64,000 nt of DNA from Nymphalis io (lineage: Eukaryota > Arthropoda > Insecta > Lepidoptera > Nymphalidae). Positions 28,401-40,499 of the stretch are shown here, piece by piece (the stretch's first letter is position 1; each line of letters starts with the position of its first letter). The position numbers and the translations under genes were made by a program. The DNA is taken from positions 5,434,468 to 5,498,467 of the forward strand of contig NC_065916.1 of the NCBI RefSeq assembly GCF_905147045.1, in the 5' to 3' direction. The notes below the pieces were generated by a model that was not told the DNA's origin, searched no databases, and saw nothing but the letters and a program-made list of their open reading frames with translations.

Positions 28401-28964
28401 ATACCTAACACAAAGTAAATAATGGGAGACATAATCGGGACGGACGGATTGAATGGTTACACTAAAATTAAATTATTTTTAGCTGGCTGGTGCCCCTCGG
28501 CTGGCGGGCCATCTAGGTATGTGCCTTGGTATAAATCCGGGGGCTGCCCATACACTCGTAAAGACAAGTAGGACCAACGGCAAGAAATCGGTCCGGAGGA
28601 CAATATCACTATTAAATACTTCTATGTTATATTTTTAATTAATGATTTAAAATAACTTAAATAATAATTAAGATAAAAAGTCATTTTTAAATGTTTATTT
28701 TAAATAAAAATAACTTGACGTTGACTAGCCTCAACCACAAAATTAAACATGAAAAGTAAATATGCTATTTTATATTTGTAAAATATGATCTATCCACAAA
28801 ATAATAAAATTATTATGTATCCGCAGAAATTGTCAGTAAAAATTTTAATGATTTCCTGGTCCATGAATTATGGTTTTATAATTAAATTATACATTAAAAT
28901 GTAATAAAACCTTACGACTAGGGTTGCCAATTAATTTAAAAAAGCAGCCAAAATAAGCAAAGAA

Positions 28965-29090
28965 GTTTTTGTGACGTGAGCGAGCCAGTGTATCTACAAG
29001 CACAAGGGACATCTTAGTTCCCAAGGTTGGTGGCGCGTTGGCGATGTAAGGAATGTTTAATATTTCTTACAATACCACTTTCCAGTCTGC
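28965..29090 (+). mobile_element. Family-B fragment
   Basis: GTGAGCGAGCCAGTGTATC, then ACATCTTAGTTCCCAAGGTT and AATATTTCTTACAATACC; ends are lost. A similar fragment lies at 29,670-29,835. Confidence 0.55.
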
Positions 29091-29262
29091 CTCTATACAA
29101 AAGTACACCCACGAGGTATTTTGAATCGTAAATACTATAAAAATAGACTTTAAATTGACCGCAACGACATAAAATTATTCTAGACCGAAATCCCGTTATG
29201 TTTCAATATAAACAAATATATCTATCCTTTGTTTTCCATCCCACGCGGTTGAAAATACATTA

Positions 29263-29605
29263 AAAGCTATAGTAGACACCCCGTTTACATGCGGGGTTGT
29301 TGGGAGTGACTGTTAGGATTATGTCAAAACTATAAAAAATACAAAAAATTGTCTATGATCTAATCTTGATATCATTCATAAGATTGTTGATAGTCCGCCA
29401 TAAGCCTGCGTGTGAGCAAGGTCTACGTTAGTTAACTCGGTGACAATTAATACAACTCAATAGTATATAGGTTGACGGGCCGGTTGGCGTGGTTGGTAGA
29501 TACTTGCCTTTCACGCCGAAGGTTGTCGGTTCGATTCCCACCCAGGACAGACATTTGTGTGCATGAACATGTCTGTTTGTCCCGAGTCTGGGTGTACAAC
29601 AACAA
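29263..29605 (+). repeat. Inverted duplicate arm 1: 210 bp unit plus family-D head
   Basis: From AAAGCTATAGTAGACACCCC to the family-D head (GACGGGCCGGTTGGCGTGG). By eye it matches 38,700-39,027 in reverse complement without a visible difference over about 220 bp before the D head. It contains CCCCG..CGGGG inverted bases near 29,280. Confidence 0.8.
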
Positions 29606-30129
29606 ACAACAAAGACTAAAGACCAATAATAACAATAATACAGTTTCAATTAAAGTTAAATGAAATAAAACCTGGTTGGAAGGTTGAGCGAGCCAGTTAT
29701 TTTGTTTATATAATTACAAGCATAAGGATCATAACATCGGGGTTCCCAGTGTTGGTGGTGCATTTTCGATCTAGGGGATGGTTAATATTTCTTACAATAC
29801 CTATGTCCACCCAGTAATGTAACTACAGGCAAAAACCTTGGTTCCCAGAACAAAAATCTTGAAAATAATAAGAAGCTTTTCAGTCACTATCGTATATTAA
29901 AAATTAAATGCACTCATTTCAATATTTTTCATGGAATAAATTTAGATTTCAGTTAAATTCGGTAGAAGAAATCTAGAACTGATTACTTGAGCTATCAACA
30001 TTCTTGTACGATAGAGTCCCGCTGAGTGTCACTCCAATGAGCTAAAACGTGGTACCTCTATTGTAGATAGATGGTGAGGGGTCAAGTTTCCTGCTGATTA
30101 CAGACAAGTACAACATTAGGTCAGGGTTG

Positions 30130-30308
30130 GAGCGTCACGGTAGCATGCGCAAGCGACCCCGTAGCTCTCCTCGTTAAAACGGAAAGGGTACCGCTGGTTT
30201 TTTAGTGGGTATTCCGATGTTCGGAACGCACACATACCCCTCGTTCTACTGTTCTTACTGTTCGTGGGTGAAACGCGTAATGAGTTTTTCCAGCGTTATA
30301 AAAAAGGT
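30130..30308 (+). mobile_element. Family G LINE-like 3' end
   Basis: Reverse counterpart of 12,705-12,890. It ends TTTTTCCAGCGTTATAAAAAA, so the A-rich 3' end points right. No coding potential is visible. Confidence 0.5.
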
Positions 30309-30900
30309 AAATATAATACATTTCAACTCGATAAACTCAATCGCTAGACAAAAACTTGTTTGATTGAGAGTGTTCTTAGCTATGATTAAAGAAAATCAAA
30401 AACGGTTCATCCATTTAGGATCATACATGTCACATACACACTGATATACATTAAACTTATAACAACCTGCGTTTGGGTTTAAAAACAAATAGGTCAGCTT
30501 ATAGTCAAGCTAAATAACTCACCCGTTGATTATCGTATCGTGTTTACAAATCATATACGCATGTGTGCTGTCAATCACACAACACACGTCTACACGTTAA
30601 AAGCTTTTGGATTATTCGGTAATTGTCGGCTTTTAAACGAATGTTTCTCATGATAATGGAAATCTCTTTTGTGTTTTATTAAATCTTTCCGCCTTTTATC
30701 TTACTCTAAAGCCATTAATAACTGTTAATTTGTAAACAAACTACCCACAGTTAAATGTCCACTCTGTTACTCTAGCAATCGAAGTTCAAGAAAAATCCTA
30801 CTTAGATTGTAAACGCGAAAGTCTGCGGATGGATGGATCTTTGTTACACACACTTATTTTAATACAATATCGTATTTCGCAATACATTTAAGTAGAAGTA

Positions 30901-31188
30901 GTAACAGCCTGTTAATGTCCCACTGCTGGGCTAAGGCCTCCTCTCCCTTGTGAGGACAAGGTTTGGAGCTTATTCCACCACGCTGCTCCAATGCGGGTTG
31001 GTAGAATACACATGTGGCATCATTTCAATGAAATTAGACACATGCAGGTTTCCTCACGATGTTTTCCTTCACCGTCAAGCACGAAATGAATTATAATCAC
31101 AAATTAAGTACAAGAAAATTCAGTGGTGCTTCCCGGGTTTGAACCCACGATCGTTGGTTAAGATTCACGCATTCTAACCATCTCGGCT
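30901..31188 (-). mobile_element. Family-A SINE
   Basis: Reverse copy, GTAACAGCCTGTTAATG to CATCTCGGC. The A-box region is partly deleted (ACTGGGC missing). Confidence 0.85.
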
Positions 31189-31235
31189 TATAATATCGGC
31201 TTTAAGTAGAAGAAAATACAACAATTTTTAAATAC

Positions 31236-31451
31236 ATGACAAGCGACGTCTTGCACGAACCGTCCTTCATACGGGACCTAAGTCATCGCCGTACGAAAAC
31301 CTCCTCACTCCAATCTCAACCATCGCTAACGGTTCGCCTCGACGTCGCGCGTAACAATAGCTTATATGATTTAATACATAGGCTACCTAACAGCTGTCCG
31401 CTTCCTATATACGCGTGCGTAGTTAAAGTTAGTTTAATCTTTATATCCTAA
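31236..31451 (+). other. GC-rich island with a 71-codon open frame, unassigned
   Basis: The stretch is clearly GC-richer than its flanks, directly after a family-A SINE, and open for 71 codons. The product has no signal peptide, membrane segment or known motif. It could be a decayed repeat, a non-coding exon or chance. Confidence 0.2.
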
Positions 31452-31617
31452 CTTAATATTATAATTGGGAAAGTGGGTTTGTTTGTTACGCTTTATCGTA
31501 TTAACTACTTAATCCATCATCATGAAAATTTGCTAGGACGTTGTCTGAGGTACAAAATATTGTAAGGATAAATACAATCTCTGCTATCTATACTTTGCTA
31601 GTCATACAGCCATATTT

Positions 31618-31880
31618 TACTGGTGGTAGGGCTATGTACAAGCCTATCTGGGTAAGTACCATTCACTCTTCGCATGTTTTACCCAAACAGCAATATTTAT
31701 AATATAATGATATTATTATAATATAATATTATTCTGTTGTAGTTTGAAGGGTGAGTGAGCCAAATTACAGGTACAAGGGACATAACATAAAGGGCACAAG
31801 GGAAGGCGTAATGATGATGTAATATGGAATGGTTAATATTTCTTACAGTGCCAATGTTGGGTGGTGGTGACTACTTACAA
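31618..31880 (+). mobile_element. Family-B repeat, diverged
   Basis: Starts TACTGGTGGTAGGGCTATG and retains AAGGGTGAGTGAGCC and ATTTCTTACAGTGCC. An AT-rich insertion lies near 31,695-31,730. Confidence 0.72.
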
Positions 31881-32185
31881 AAAAATACGCCAATATTATG
31901 GTGTATATAATATCTCATTTATAATAAGCTTTATTTATTCATAATTGTATCTATATACATATATACAAGAATAACTGACTCACTGACGTACACAGCCCAA
32001 ACTATTGGCACTAGCACGATGAAAATTTTCATACGGGATTTTTGTACACAATAGATTAGCACTAGGAGAGTATTTTTTTTTTTTAATTTAACCCCTAAGG
32101 TAGTAAGTAAAATGTTTGTACGAAATTTCCAATGCCAATGTATATTTGGAATTTGCTAGTATGGCTTCTTATATCAAACAAAGAA

Positions 32186-32520
32186 AAAATAATGTCCTCC
32201 ATACCGATGTCGGCCACGGCGGCAGATAATATAGTGCACAAGTGTGTGCGCAAACACAGGTGCACTCTCTATTGCCTAAATGTCATAATCCGATGGGACG
32301 GCAATCCGACACGACCGGAAAGAGTTCAGGCGCAGGACCAACGGTTTTACAAGCTTTCCGAGGCACGGGAGTGTACACACTTCCAATTTCCATACTCCGG
32401 GCTGCTACTGAGAATTTCTGACAGAAAAACCCAATAACTTTTTACTGGCACGACTGGAAATTGAACCCAGGACCTCCGGGTCTGCGGCCTTACATTAAGC
32501 CACTAGACCAACGAGGCAGT
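32186..32520 (-). mobile_element. Family-C SINE
   Basis: Reverse, nearly full-length, ending in the head (CACTAGACCAACGAGGCAGT on plus). It explains the open frame at 32,132-32,437. Confidence 0.82.
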
Positions 32521-32549
32521 CAACAACAAAAAAAATATATATAACGCAA

Positions 32550-32848
32550 ACTGGTGGTAGGGCTTTGTGCAAGCTCGTTTGGGTAGGTACCACCCACTCA
32601 TCAGATATTCTACCGCAAAACAGCAATACTTGATATTGTTGTGTTCCGGTTTGAAGGGTGAGTGAGCCAGTGTAATTACAGGCACAAGGGACATAAAATC
32701 TTATTTCCCAAGGTTGGTGGCGCATTGGATATGTAAGCGATGGTTGACATTTCTTACAATGCCAATGTCTAAGAGCGTTGGTGACCACTTACCATCAGGT
32801 GGCCCATATGCTCGTCCGCCTTCCTATTCTATAAAAAAAAAAAAAAAT
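32550..32848 (+). mobile_element. Family-B repeat
   Basis: Full-length, near-consensus; ends CTATTCTATAAAAAAAAAA. It lies directly after a reverse family-C SINE. Confidence 0.88.
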
Positions 32849-33436
32849 GTGAAAATAGCCACAAATATATTCGATAGCCGTTTTCAATAGAAAGATATAT
32901 AAAAATAAACGGATATAACATAAATTCTTAATTAGCGTTATTTAAATAAACATACTGAATATTTTATTTCACTTTGAAGCTGAAAATGGCCGTTCAAAGG
33001 AACAGAAATACGAAGCGCCAATAAGAAACATAGAAAAACACACCGAAGTTACGATAAACGACTTTATGTCGCTGTTTGTTTAGTGTTGCCATACATTATA
33101 AATAAATAGTATAAATATTGAAATCTAAATTAAAATTTATTTATGTACGTATATTAATATGTAAGGCTGGAAAATTTGTTAGTCTGAAAAGCTATAAGAT
33201 TGAAATGCTAAAATACATCGCGTTATGACTCACGGGGCGGATCAGTGACGCTTAAGAAAACGGCGCGTAAAAACGCGGTTAATGAAATTAATAAAAATAA
33301 TAATAATTTTATTATAAAGTTACGGTGATAAAACATTTTTAGTGGATAGCCACTACACTCGCTCGAAACAAACAAAAATGGGGGACTAAATTAAGTATAC
33401 TTACTTTATATATATAGTAAGTGACAGTCTGTAGAA

Positions 33437-33733
33437 GCCGAGATGGCCCTGTGGTAAGAACGCGTGAATCTTAACCGATGATCGTGGGTTCAAACCCGGG
33501 CAAGCACCACTGAATTTTCATGTGCTTAATTTGTGATTATAATTCATCTCGTGCTTTACGGTGAAGGAAAACATCGTGAGGAAACCTGCATGTGTCTAAT
33601 TTCACTGAAATTCTGCCACATGTGAATTCTACCAACCCGCATTGGAGCAGCGTGGTGGAATAAGCTCCAAAACCTTCTCAAAAAGAGGAGAGGAGGCTTT
33701 TAGCCCAGCAGTGGGACATTCACAGGCTGTTAC
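33437..33733 (+). mobile_element. Family-A SINE inserted in an older family-A tail
   Basis: Full-length copy flanked by GACAGTCTGTA on both sides. The right flank (33,734-33,793) continues as an older reverse family-A remnant, so the target was itself a SINE. Confidence 0.87.
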
Positions 33734-33794
33734 GGACAGTCTGTAAATGTCCCACTGGGCTAAGGCCTCCTCTCTCCAATGCGGGTTGGTGGAA

Positions 33795-34960
33795 ATATGT
33801 ATAAATACAGAATAAAATTAAAAAAAATGGTATGAGTGCCAAGTTATTTACGAGAAATGATGTTAAATAACAAATCTTACAGTTACCTAACGCTTGAAGT
33901 CTCCGTTAGCTCTTAAAGTGTACTGAGCATTAAGGTGTATATATATATATATATATGTCCTGAATTCACGATGGTCACCCTAACTAGCAGATGGTGTAAA
34001 CAAAAGTAGGTATATATCTTAGCAGACAGTCGATATATCTCGTTTAAATGGTTTGTTTTTAATTACGATGTGATAAAAGTTTGATGTCGTAATAAAAACG
34101 GCAACGAAAACAAATATTTTTAATATTTACGAGATTCGTCTGATGCGTCATTAGTGTTCAGTCTGACACAATCTCTAAATTAGTATGACAGGGCTAAAAC
34201 AATAATTATCCTTTTTTAATTCAAAACAAAAGAAAGAGACAGCAATTTTTTTGAAGTTTCCTAAGTGTTTGATTTAAGAAACTATGCTCAAATCAATATT
34301 ATTTAAATACCTTTTTTCAATTACAAAAATACTTTGAAGTTAATTTTTCATATTAAATTAATGATTTCAATATAGCGATAAAAATTAAACTAAAAATACC
34401 CAATAAATATATGAAATAAATAGTAAAAAAAAATTTAAATGCTCTAAAAAGAAGGAAATATACTTTTAATTTATTCAAATCCATCAATTTATCATATTAT
34501 ATCATTTATATAATATAAAAGCTTGTCGCCATTTACCTTGTTAATGAAGACATATACAATATGTAAATTTAATTGACAGGTAATAAAATAACAATAAATA
34601 AATTCGCACTTCGGAGTCGGCCATATTGAATTCAAAACGACGTTACTTATTTAACCAAGCATTGTCATTCAAACTGAACCTTTTTTCAAGTTTTTTTTTT
34701 TTTTTAGGGGTTGTTACAAAGTAAAAGTTAGTTGTAAAATTTCACCTAAACAAATTAACATAATTACAAACATTGCAAGTTAAATAAGAGCTTGTAAAAA
34801 TAGATTTCGCAATTATCCTGACATTTTAGAGTAAGATGTTGTGAAAAAAAAATGCATTTGAATTTATCCCCTGGCGAGCGTCCAGATTGCGGCGGATAAT
34901 ATTTACACCAAAAACTGTTTGAAATAATAATTTTATAATAATGGCTATTTTATTAATTTG
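33795..34960. other. Intergenic AT-rich DNA, nothing recognised
   Basis: Poly-A/T runs and one short TA tract only; no open frame of note on either strand. Confidence 0.45.
33936..33957. repeat. Short (TA)n microsatellite
   Basis: About ten TA units. Similar short tracts lie at 21,490-21,506 and 15,489-15,520. Confidence 0.8.
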
Positions 34961-34961
34961 T

Positions 34962-35212
34962 TTTTTTTTATGTTGTAGATAGGCGGACGGACAAATGGGC
35001 CACCTGATTTTAAAGTGGTCACCACCGCCAATAGACATTGGCGATGTAAGAAGTATTAACGTCACCAACCTTGGGAACGAAGATGTAATGTCCCTTGTGC
35101 TCTGTAGTTACACTGGCTCACCGGAATGCAAGTATTGCTGTTTAACGGTAGGATATCTGATGTGGGTGACACCAACCCAGACGGGCTTGCACAAAGCCGA
35201 ATACCACCTAGA
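34962..35212 (-). mobile_element. Family-B repeat, diverged
   Basis: T-run, AGGCGGACGGACAAATGGGC, to CACAAAGCCGAATACCACC, with a deleted block near 35,125. Confidence 0.75.
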
Positions 35213-35518
35213 ATATTTATTTTATTAATAAGATTGATGGATTTGTAACAGATTGGCGTTTTTAATGTCGGTGAAGTTGTAATCGGAAAATGGAAGTAAA
35301 GTTAAAGACAACTAGAAAAGTTTAATATAAAAGTTTAATATAATATAAATAAAGATATATTAATTAAGAACTGTAGTGCTATTCTGTAAGGAATAATTTA
35401 ATTACGATTCTTAAGAATATGCTACCGAATGTATCAATTCTTTGTGGCGGAATATATTTAAAAAAAAAGAAAAGCGCGCGATCGCCCGTTTCAGAAGATG
35501 TTTTTTATATTCTTTTTT

Positions 35519-36798
35519 CTGGCGTGTATCTACGCTATTTGAGCGCAAAATATTCTGCCAAATGTCAAGTATAAAATAGATGACACACATGATATGAGAT
35601 TATTCAGTTTCAATCAGAACCTGAATATTACTTCTTAGCGCAAAGTTTGGGAGCATACGATTAGGTCGTCAAGGGCTATTCGTCGTTTTATTTGGTTTTG
35701 GTTAGCAATTAAAGTAATTAATAATATTTTTGTTTGTTAACACTTTATTTTTAATTATAAAGTCAGTACTGATTTGTGTAGACTTTTTTAAAATGTCATT
35801 TTAACTACTGGCCTTAAAGACAATTTTAATGCGTGAATTCTTTAACTATTATAATTATAACAATATCGCATGACACTTTCTAACATTATACGATCGTTTT
35901 CTGCGGTGTCTCGAGTTTGTTCTTACAGAATATCCGTACTGTTTGTAGTGCATAAAATAGCAAAACTATTATCAAATCGTGGCATTTAAATATAGAACAT
36001 GTCAAAATAAATTTTGTTTTTGTTTATCTTTGTATCGATATTTATTTATAATAAAAATCACAATGTCCGTTCTTCATAAACAACTATGCCAGTAAACGGC
36101 TATTAAACTTTAAACGTCGACTTTATGACAGGATTTATGAACCGCAAACTAATTTTAAAGATTTATTTTAAAACATTTCTGACGTGAAACACCTTTAGAC
36201 GCCTATTGACCGACTCGAATACCGTGTCGGCAAACGGTATGATGACCTTACACCGTTACAGTTGCAGGTTCTCAGATTAAGCCGAACAAAATAATGTATG
36301 TAGTAACAGTAACTGTGAATGTCGCACTTCTGGGCTAAGGCCACCTCTCACTTTTTGAGAAGACGGTTCGGAGCTTATTCCACCACGCAGCTCTAATACG
36401 GCTTGGAGGAATACGCATGTGGCACAAATTAAGTAAAATTAAATACATGAAGGTTTCCTAACGATGTTTTCCTTCACCGTCAAACACGAGATGAATTATA
36501 ATCACAAATTAAGCACATGAAAATTCAGTGGTGCTTGCCCGGGCTTGAACCCACGATCATCGGATAAGATTCACGCGTTCTTACCATTAGGCCATCATGT
36601 ATGTAGACTTGGGGAAAATTCTACTCACAAATTGTCACTTTATCGCAATCGAATTCTTTAATTCAATTATTGAGTATTGGGATAAAAGTAAACAATTAAG
36701 TTTGGTTTTGATATAAACGAATGATCTCATGTGTGTCATTCCTTTATACGTGACAATGGCAGAATAGTTTGCGCTCAATTAGCGTAGATACACACCAG
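35519..36798. mobile_element. ~1.3 kb terminal-inverted-repeat element
   Basis: The left end CTGGCGTGTATCTACGCTAT (35,519) and right end GCGTAGATACACACCAG (to 36,798) are reverse complements. Similarity extends about 80 bp inwards to ACACACATGATATGAG / CTCATGTGTGT. No transposase frame is seen. It contains a family-A SINE and a family-H tail, so it is a non-autonomous DNA transposon or composite. A lone copy of the end lies at 44,165-44,210. Confidence 0.65.
36303..36596 (-). mobile_element. Family-A SINE, diverged, nested in a 1.3 kb TIR element
   Basis: Reverse copy with many substitutions (GCAGCTCTAATACGGCTTGG). It sits inside the terminal-inverted-repeat element at 35,519-36,798. Confidence 0.82.
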
Positions 36799-36884
36799 AA
36801 AAAAAAGTTCAGAAAGCCAATATCACATATGTATGCGTCATAGACTATTTGTAATATGTGATTGATGTATGAATATATAATTAA

Positions 36885-37146
36885 GAGCCGAGGTAGCTCA
36901 GTGGATCTAAAATAAAGATCGAGGATTCGAATCTGGGCAAACACAACTGCTATTTTTATGATATATGATTAGTTTGTTTCTTTTTTTATCTCGTGCTCGG
37001 AGTTAAGGAAAATATCGTGATGTAGCTTACAGGTATCCACTTAGTTGGTGGAGCAGCGTGATGGATACGCTCCAAGTCTGTTCTCAAAGTTTCTGCTCAA
37101 AAGGAGAGTCCTTAAAACAATAGTGGGCCAATTACAGGATGTTGTA
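36885..37146 (+). mobile_element. Old family-A SINE
   Basis: Strongly diverged: GAGCCGAGGTAGCTCAGTGG head with a better A box than the younger copies, GGATTCGAATCTGGG B box, decayed body. Its tRNA-like head suggests an early subfamily. Confidence 0.65.
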
Positions 37147-37149
37147 TTA

Positions 37150-38380
37150 CTTTAATCGTTCTTAAGATAAACCCCAAAGATGAGCGCTATGTTACACGAT
37201 TCAATCTCATTAAGTTAATTATTTACTAAAACGTAAAGCTATAGTTTTAAGTAACCCTAAGTAAAACATTGACATATCCATTTAATAATAACATCAATAA
37301 CATAAAAAACCAGTTTTTTTTTTTTATTATAAAGCTGTCTAAAGTTGAATTTAAGCTCCATTTGTACGTCACCAGCTGTCATCCGTGAAATAATTATAAT
37401 GACAGATATTTGACAGGACTATCTGTCTCTTTTTCACGTGTAGAGTTAAAAGGGATAGTAAATGTTGTAGTAAGTTCAAATTAAATCAGAGATTTTGCAA
37501 TAACATAATCAGCGCGTGGTCAATGCCGTCTCTAATGGTTTTAGATGGAAAATTGACATGAATCAAAATTTATTGTCTGCAGGCCAAATGCTATATACAT
37601 TATTTAATAAATTGATGAAGGCGAGTCTTATGTATTACATATACCACACAAAATTATTAACCAATAATATGCAATTTTATCAATGACTTTTTATTTGTTT
37701 TTTTTACATATATGTTTATTTATTTATTAAGGATCTCCAACAAAGAACACATACATAAGAGTGAGTACATTATATCGTGGAATAATGTTTTGAAATATGT
37801 GTGCTTTTTCAATTAAAGGAGACTACAGCAAGCACATTAATAATGACGAATTTAAAAAAAATACATGTTTCGTAGTGGTACTTAAGAAATAAACATAGAA
37901 ACTACAAAAAAGTAAACAATAGTTATTAAGATCATGTTGTGCAAATGTGAGTTACGTACATATTACAAAACAGTATTGAAATAGTAATTAAAATAACGAA
38001 AATAATAATTAAATAAAATTATATTTGTAATGTGTATTTTGTTCTTTGTATTTTAATTTGGTCTTTTATAAAAATGTCTGTACATAAATAAAATACTTCT
38101 AAACTTGAAAAAAAAATATAAATTAATAAAAAAAAAATATTATGTATCTAAAATCAATGAATCTAAAATCTTGAAATATTTTTAAGCTTAGATAATTGTT
38201 GTTCATATATCAACAAATCATTTTCAAGGTTAGTGTTATGAGAGTACTTTTTACAATGCCCTAAAATTATTAAATTCAATTGCAAAAATAAAAGGGGGCT
38301 GATTTATGACCCCACTGGGTGCTAGTGACCAATGCTATGCGACTATTTATTACATATTTGTATGCATAAAACCGTAACTC
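37150..38380. other. Intergenic AT-rich DNA, nothing recognised
   Basis: Contains a T-run at 37,314-37,325 and scattered poly-A; no repeat family or exon identified. Confidence 0.45.
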
Positions 38381-38384
38381 CATA

Positions 38385-38560
38385 AAAGTCGTTTTCTGTC
38401 TATCAAGTCACTCTCAGGTCCCCAGCAACCCAGGGTCCGGAAGTTGGAAGAGTAAGCTCAGTACCTCAGAAAGCACGAAAACCGGTTAACTCTGCATCTG
38501 AAGTTTCTCTTACCGTGCCGGTTTCCTTTCGGAATATGAGAGTGAGAGAATAATAATATT
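38385..38560 (+). mobile_element. Old family-C fragment
   Basis: CAGCAACCCAGGGTCCGGAA and GTACCTCAGAAAGCACGAAA are readable in decayed form. It is followed at once by a reverse family-D SINE. Confidence 0.5.
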
Positions 38561-38564
38561 AATA

Positions 38565-39142
38565 ATAATATCCTGGGACATTATTTACACAGGGCCTGAT
38601 CCCAAACTAAGCAGAGCTTGTACTATGAAAACCAGACAACTGATATACTACATATACTACTTTTCTTTTATAAATACATACTTATATAGATAATTACACC
38701 CAGACTCAGGAAAACAGACATGTTCATGGACACAAATGTCTGTCCTGGATGGGAATCGAACCCACAACCTTCGGCATGAGAGGCAAGTATCTACCAACCA
38801 CGCCAACCGGCCCGTCAACCTATATACTATTGAGTTGTATTAATTGTCACCGAGTTAACTAACGTAGACCTTGCTCACACGCAGGCTTATGGCGGACTAT
38901 CAACAATCTTATGAATGATATCAAGATTAGATCATAGACAATTTTTTGTATTTTTTATAGTTTTGACATAATCCTAACAGTCACTCCCAACAACCCCGCA
39001 TGTAAACGGGGTGTCTACTATAGCTTTCATCAGATAAACAGACATGTTCATGGACACAAATGTCTGTCCTGGATAGGAATCGAACCCACAACCTTCGGCA
39101 TGAGAGGCAAGTATCTACCGACCACGCCAACCGGCCCGTCTT
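38565..39142 (-). repeat. Inverted duplicate arm 2 with two family-D copies at 324 bp spacing
   Basis: A reverse family-D SINE (38,565-38,822), then the 210 bp unit shared with 29.3 kb, then a second partial reverse D head (39,034-39,142). The AAACAGACATGTTCATGG motif recurs at 38,712 and 39,036, a 324 bp period, so D plus unit is tandemly repeated. Confidence 0.78.
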
Positions 39143-39612
39143 AGAATAGATTGCTGAGTACACTAATGTCTTCTACGCAATTACTTTTAATTATTGAGAA
39201 TGGCCGCCAGGACTGGTAAAGGTCAGATTGACATCCTCGTATAAATATAAAATATATATGTACAGCTATATATAGGAACAGAATCTGTTCTATATCACGG
39301 TAACTAAAAAATACAGATATATATAAAGCAAAATGGCTGACGTGAACTTTACGTCACAGTTTGACAGGCAGTTATTTGGCGGGTTATTAATGGATACTAT
39401 AAAATCGAGGGCCAAGCTATTCTGCCTTTGATGATTGTTTAATTTATAAAAGCGATTTTTAGAATACTAAAAAGTTTATGTAAGTTTTTATTCGTTTTGT
39501 AAAGACAGCTTCGTATTTGTATATAAGTTTTGTGTTTAAAGAAACATTCATTTTTATAATATGTATTTTGAAATAATGGGTAAGGCCTTTCCTGTGATTT
39601 TTGTACACTTGA

Positions 39613-40032
39613 AACATCATCATCATCATCATATTCAGCCCACATTAATCCACTGCTGGACATAGGCCTCCTCACAGGCGCGCCAGTTCTCCCGGTCCTG
39701 TACTAGTCGCATCTATTGCGCACCCACCATCTTCCTAAAATCGACTGACCATCTGGCGGGTGGTCTGCCAACTGGCCTTTTTGCTTCTCTAGGCCACCAC
39801 TCCGTGACGACTTTAGTCCACCTTCCGTTTTCTCGTCTGGTCAAGTGTCCAGCCTATCTCCACTTTAACCTCGTGATACGCTTCCTAATATCTTCGACTT
39901 TCGTCTTTCATCGGATTTCTGCGTTTGATACACGATCAACGAGGGAGATGCCTAGCATAGCACGCTCCATCGTCCTTTGTGCCACTTTTATTTTGTGCAT
40001 GCTATGCTTAGTAAGCGTCCATGTTTCACTTG
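39613..40032 (-). pseudogene. RTE-like LINE 3' end, degenerate
   Basis: On the minus strand the sequence encodes a recognisable RTE reverse transcriptase C terminus: TWTLTKHSMHKIKVAQRTME, then MLGISLVDRV, then RPVGRPPARWSVDF, interrupted by stop codons. The left edge has the (ATG)n-type simple tail, seen as CATCATCAT on plus. It is not functional. Confidence 0.8.
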
Positions 40033-40065
40033 AAACACTATTAAGAAAATATCTAGTCGTTTATC

Positions 40066-40215
40066 CATGATCCAGTCTTCGGAGACTGGCAGGATAACTG
40101 TGACGCGATAACGCGCGTACTCCAGGGCTATTGCCACTCCAAAGCCTCGAGCGCCCTCGAAGGGCGCTTTCGACATTCGGGCGGATAACGCGGGTCTACT
40201 TATCTGATAGAATGA
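40066..40215. other. GC-rich, hairpin-rich non-coding island
   Basis: Two perfect hairpins: CCAGTCT-TCGG-AGACTGG (40,072-40,089) and AGCGCCCT-CGA-AGGGCGCT (40,150-40,168). Between them lies GCGATAACGCGCG, and GCGGATAACGCGGG follows. A minus open frame (39,988-40,278) has no recognised domain. It may be part of a mobile element adjoining the RTE fragment, or a structured RNA. Confidence 0.4.
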
Positions 40216-40499
40216 TGGACGGAAGGACGGTTTTGTCACGCTAACCAACAATACAAAATAATAATTTACGAAAGTCAATCATCAGATTCCAATCTCATAT
40301 CTACGAACTCCCAACAAGAGAGGAGCCACGGATGCAGTAAATCAACACGATCCCGCAGCCTCTCCGATCCGTGCCGAGGACGGCCATCGCAGTGGTTTTA
40401 ATGGGTAAGAATCCCACATAACTTGGTCTCATAACTCCCTCCTAAAGGAGCCGGGTACCTTTCTGAAGGTTTCCACCGCGTAAAACAATTACGTTTCGT

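Noticed and set aside
39988..40278. 96-codon minus frame with SRPALSARMSKAPFEGARGF
   Set aside because: It overlaps the hairpin-rich repeat island and the RTE fragment; the peptide has no domain I can name and looks like repeat-derived translation.
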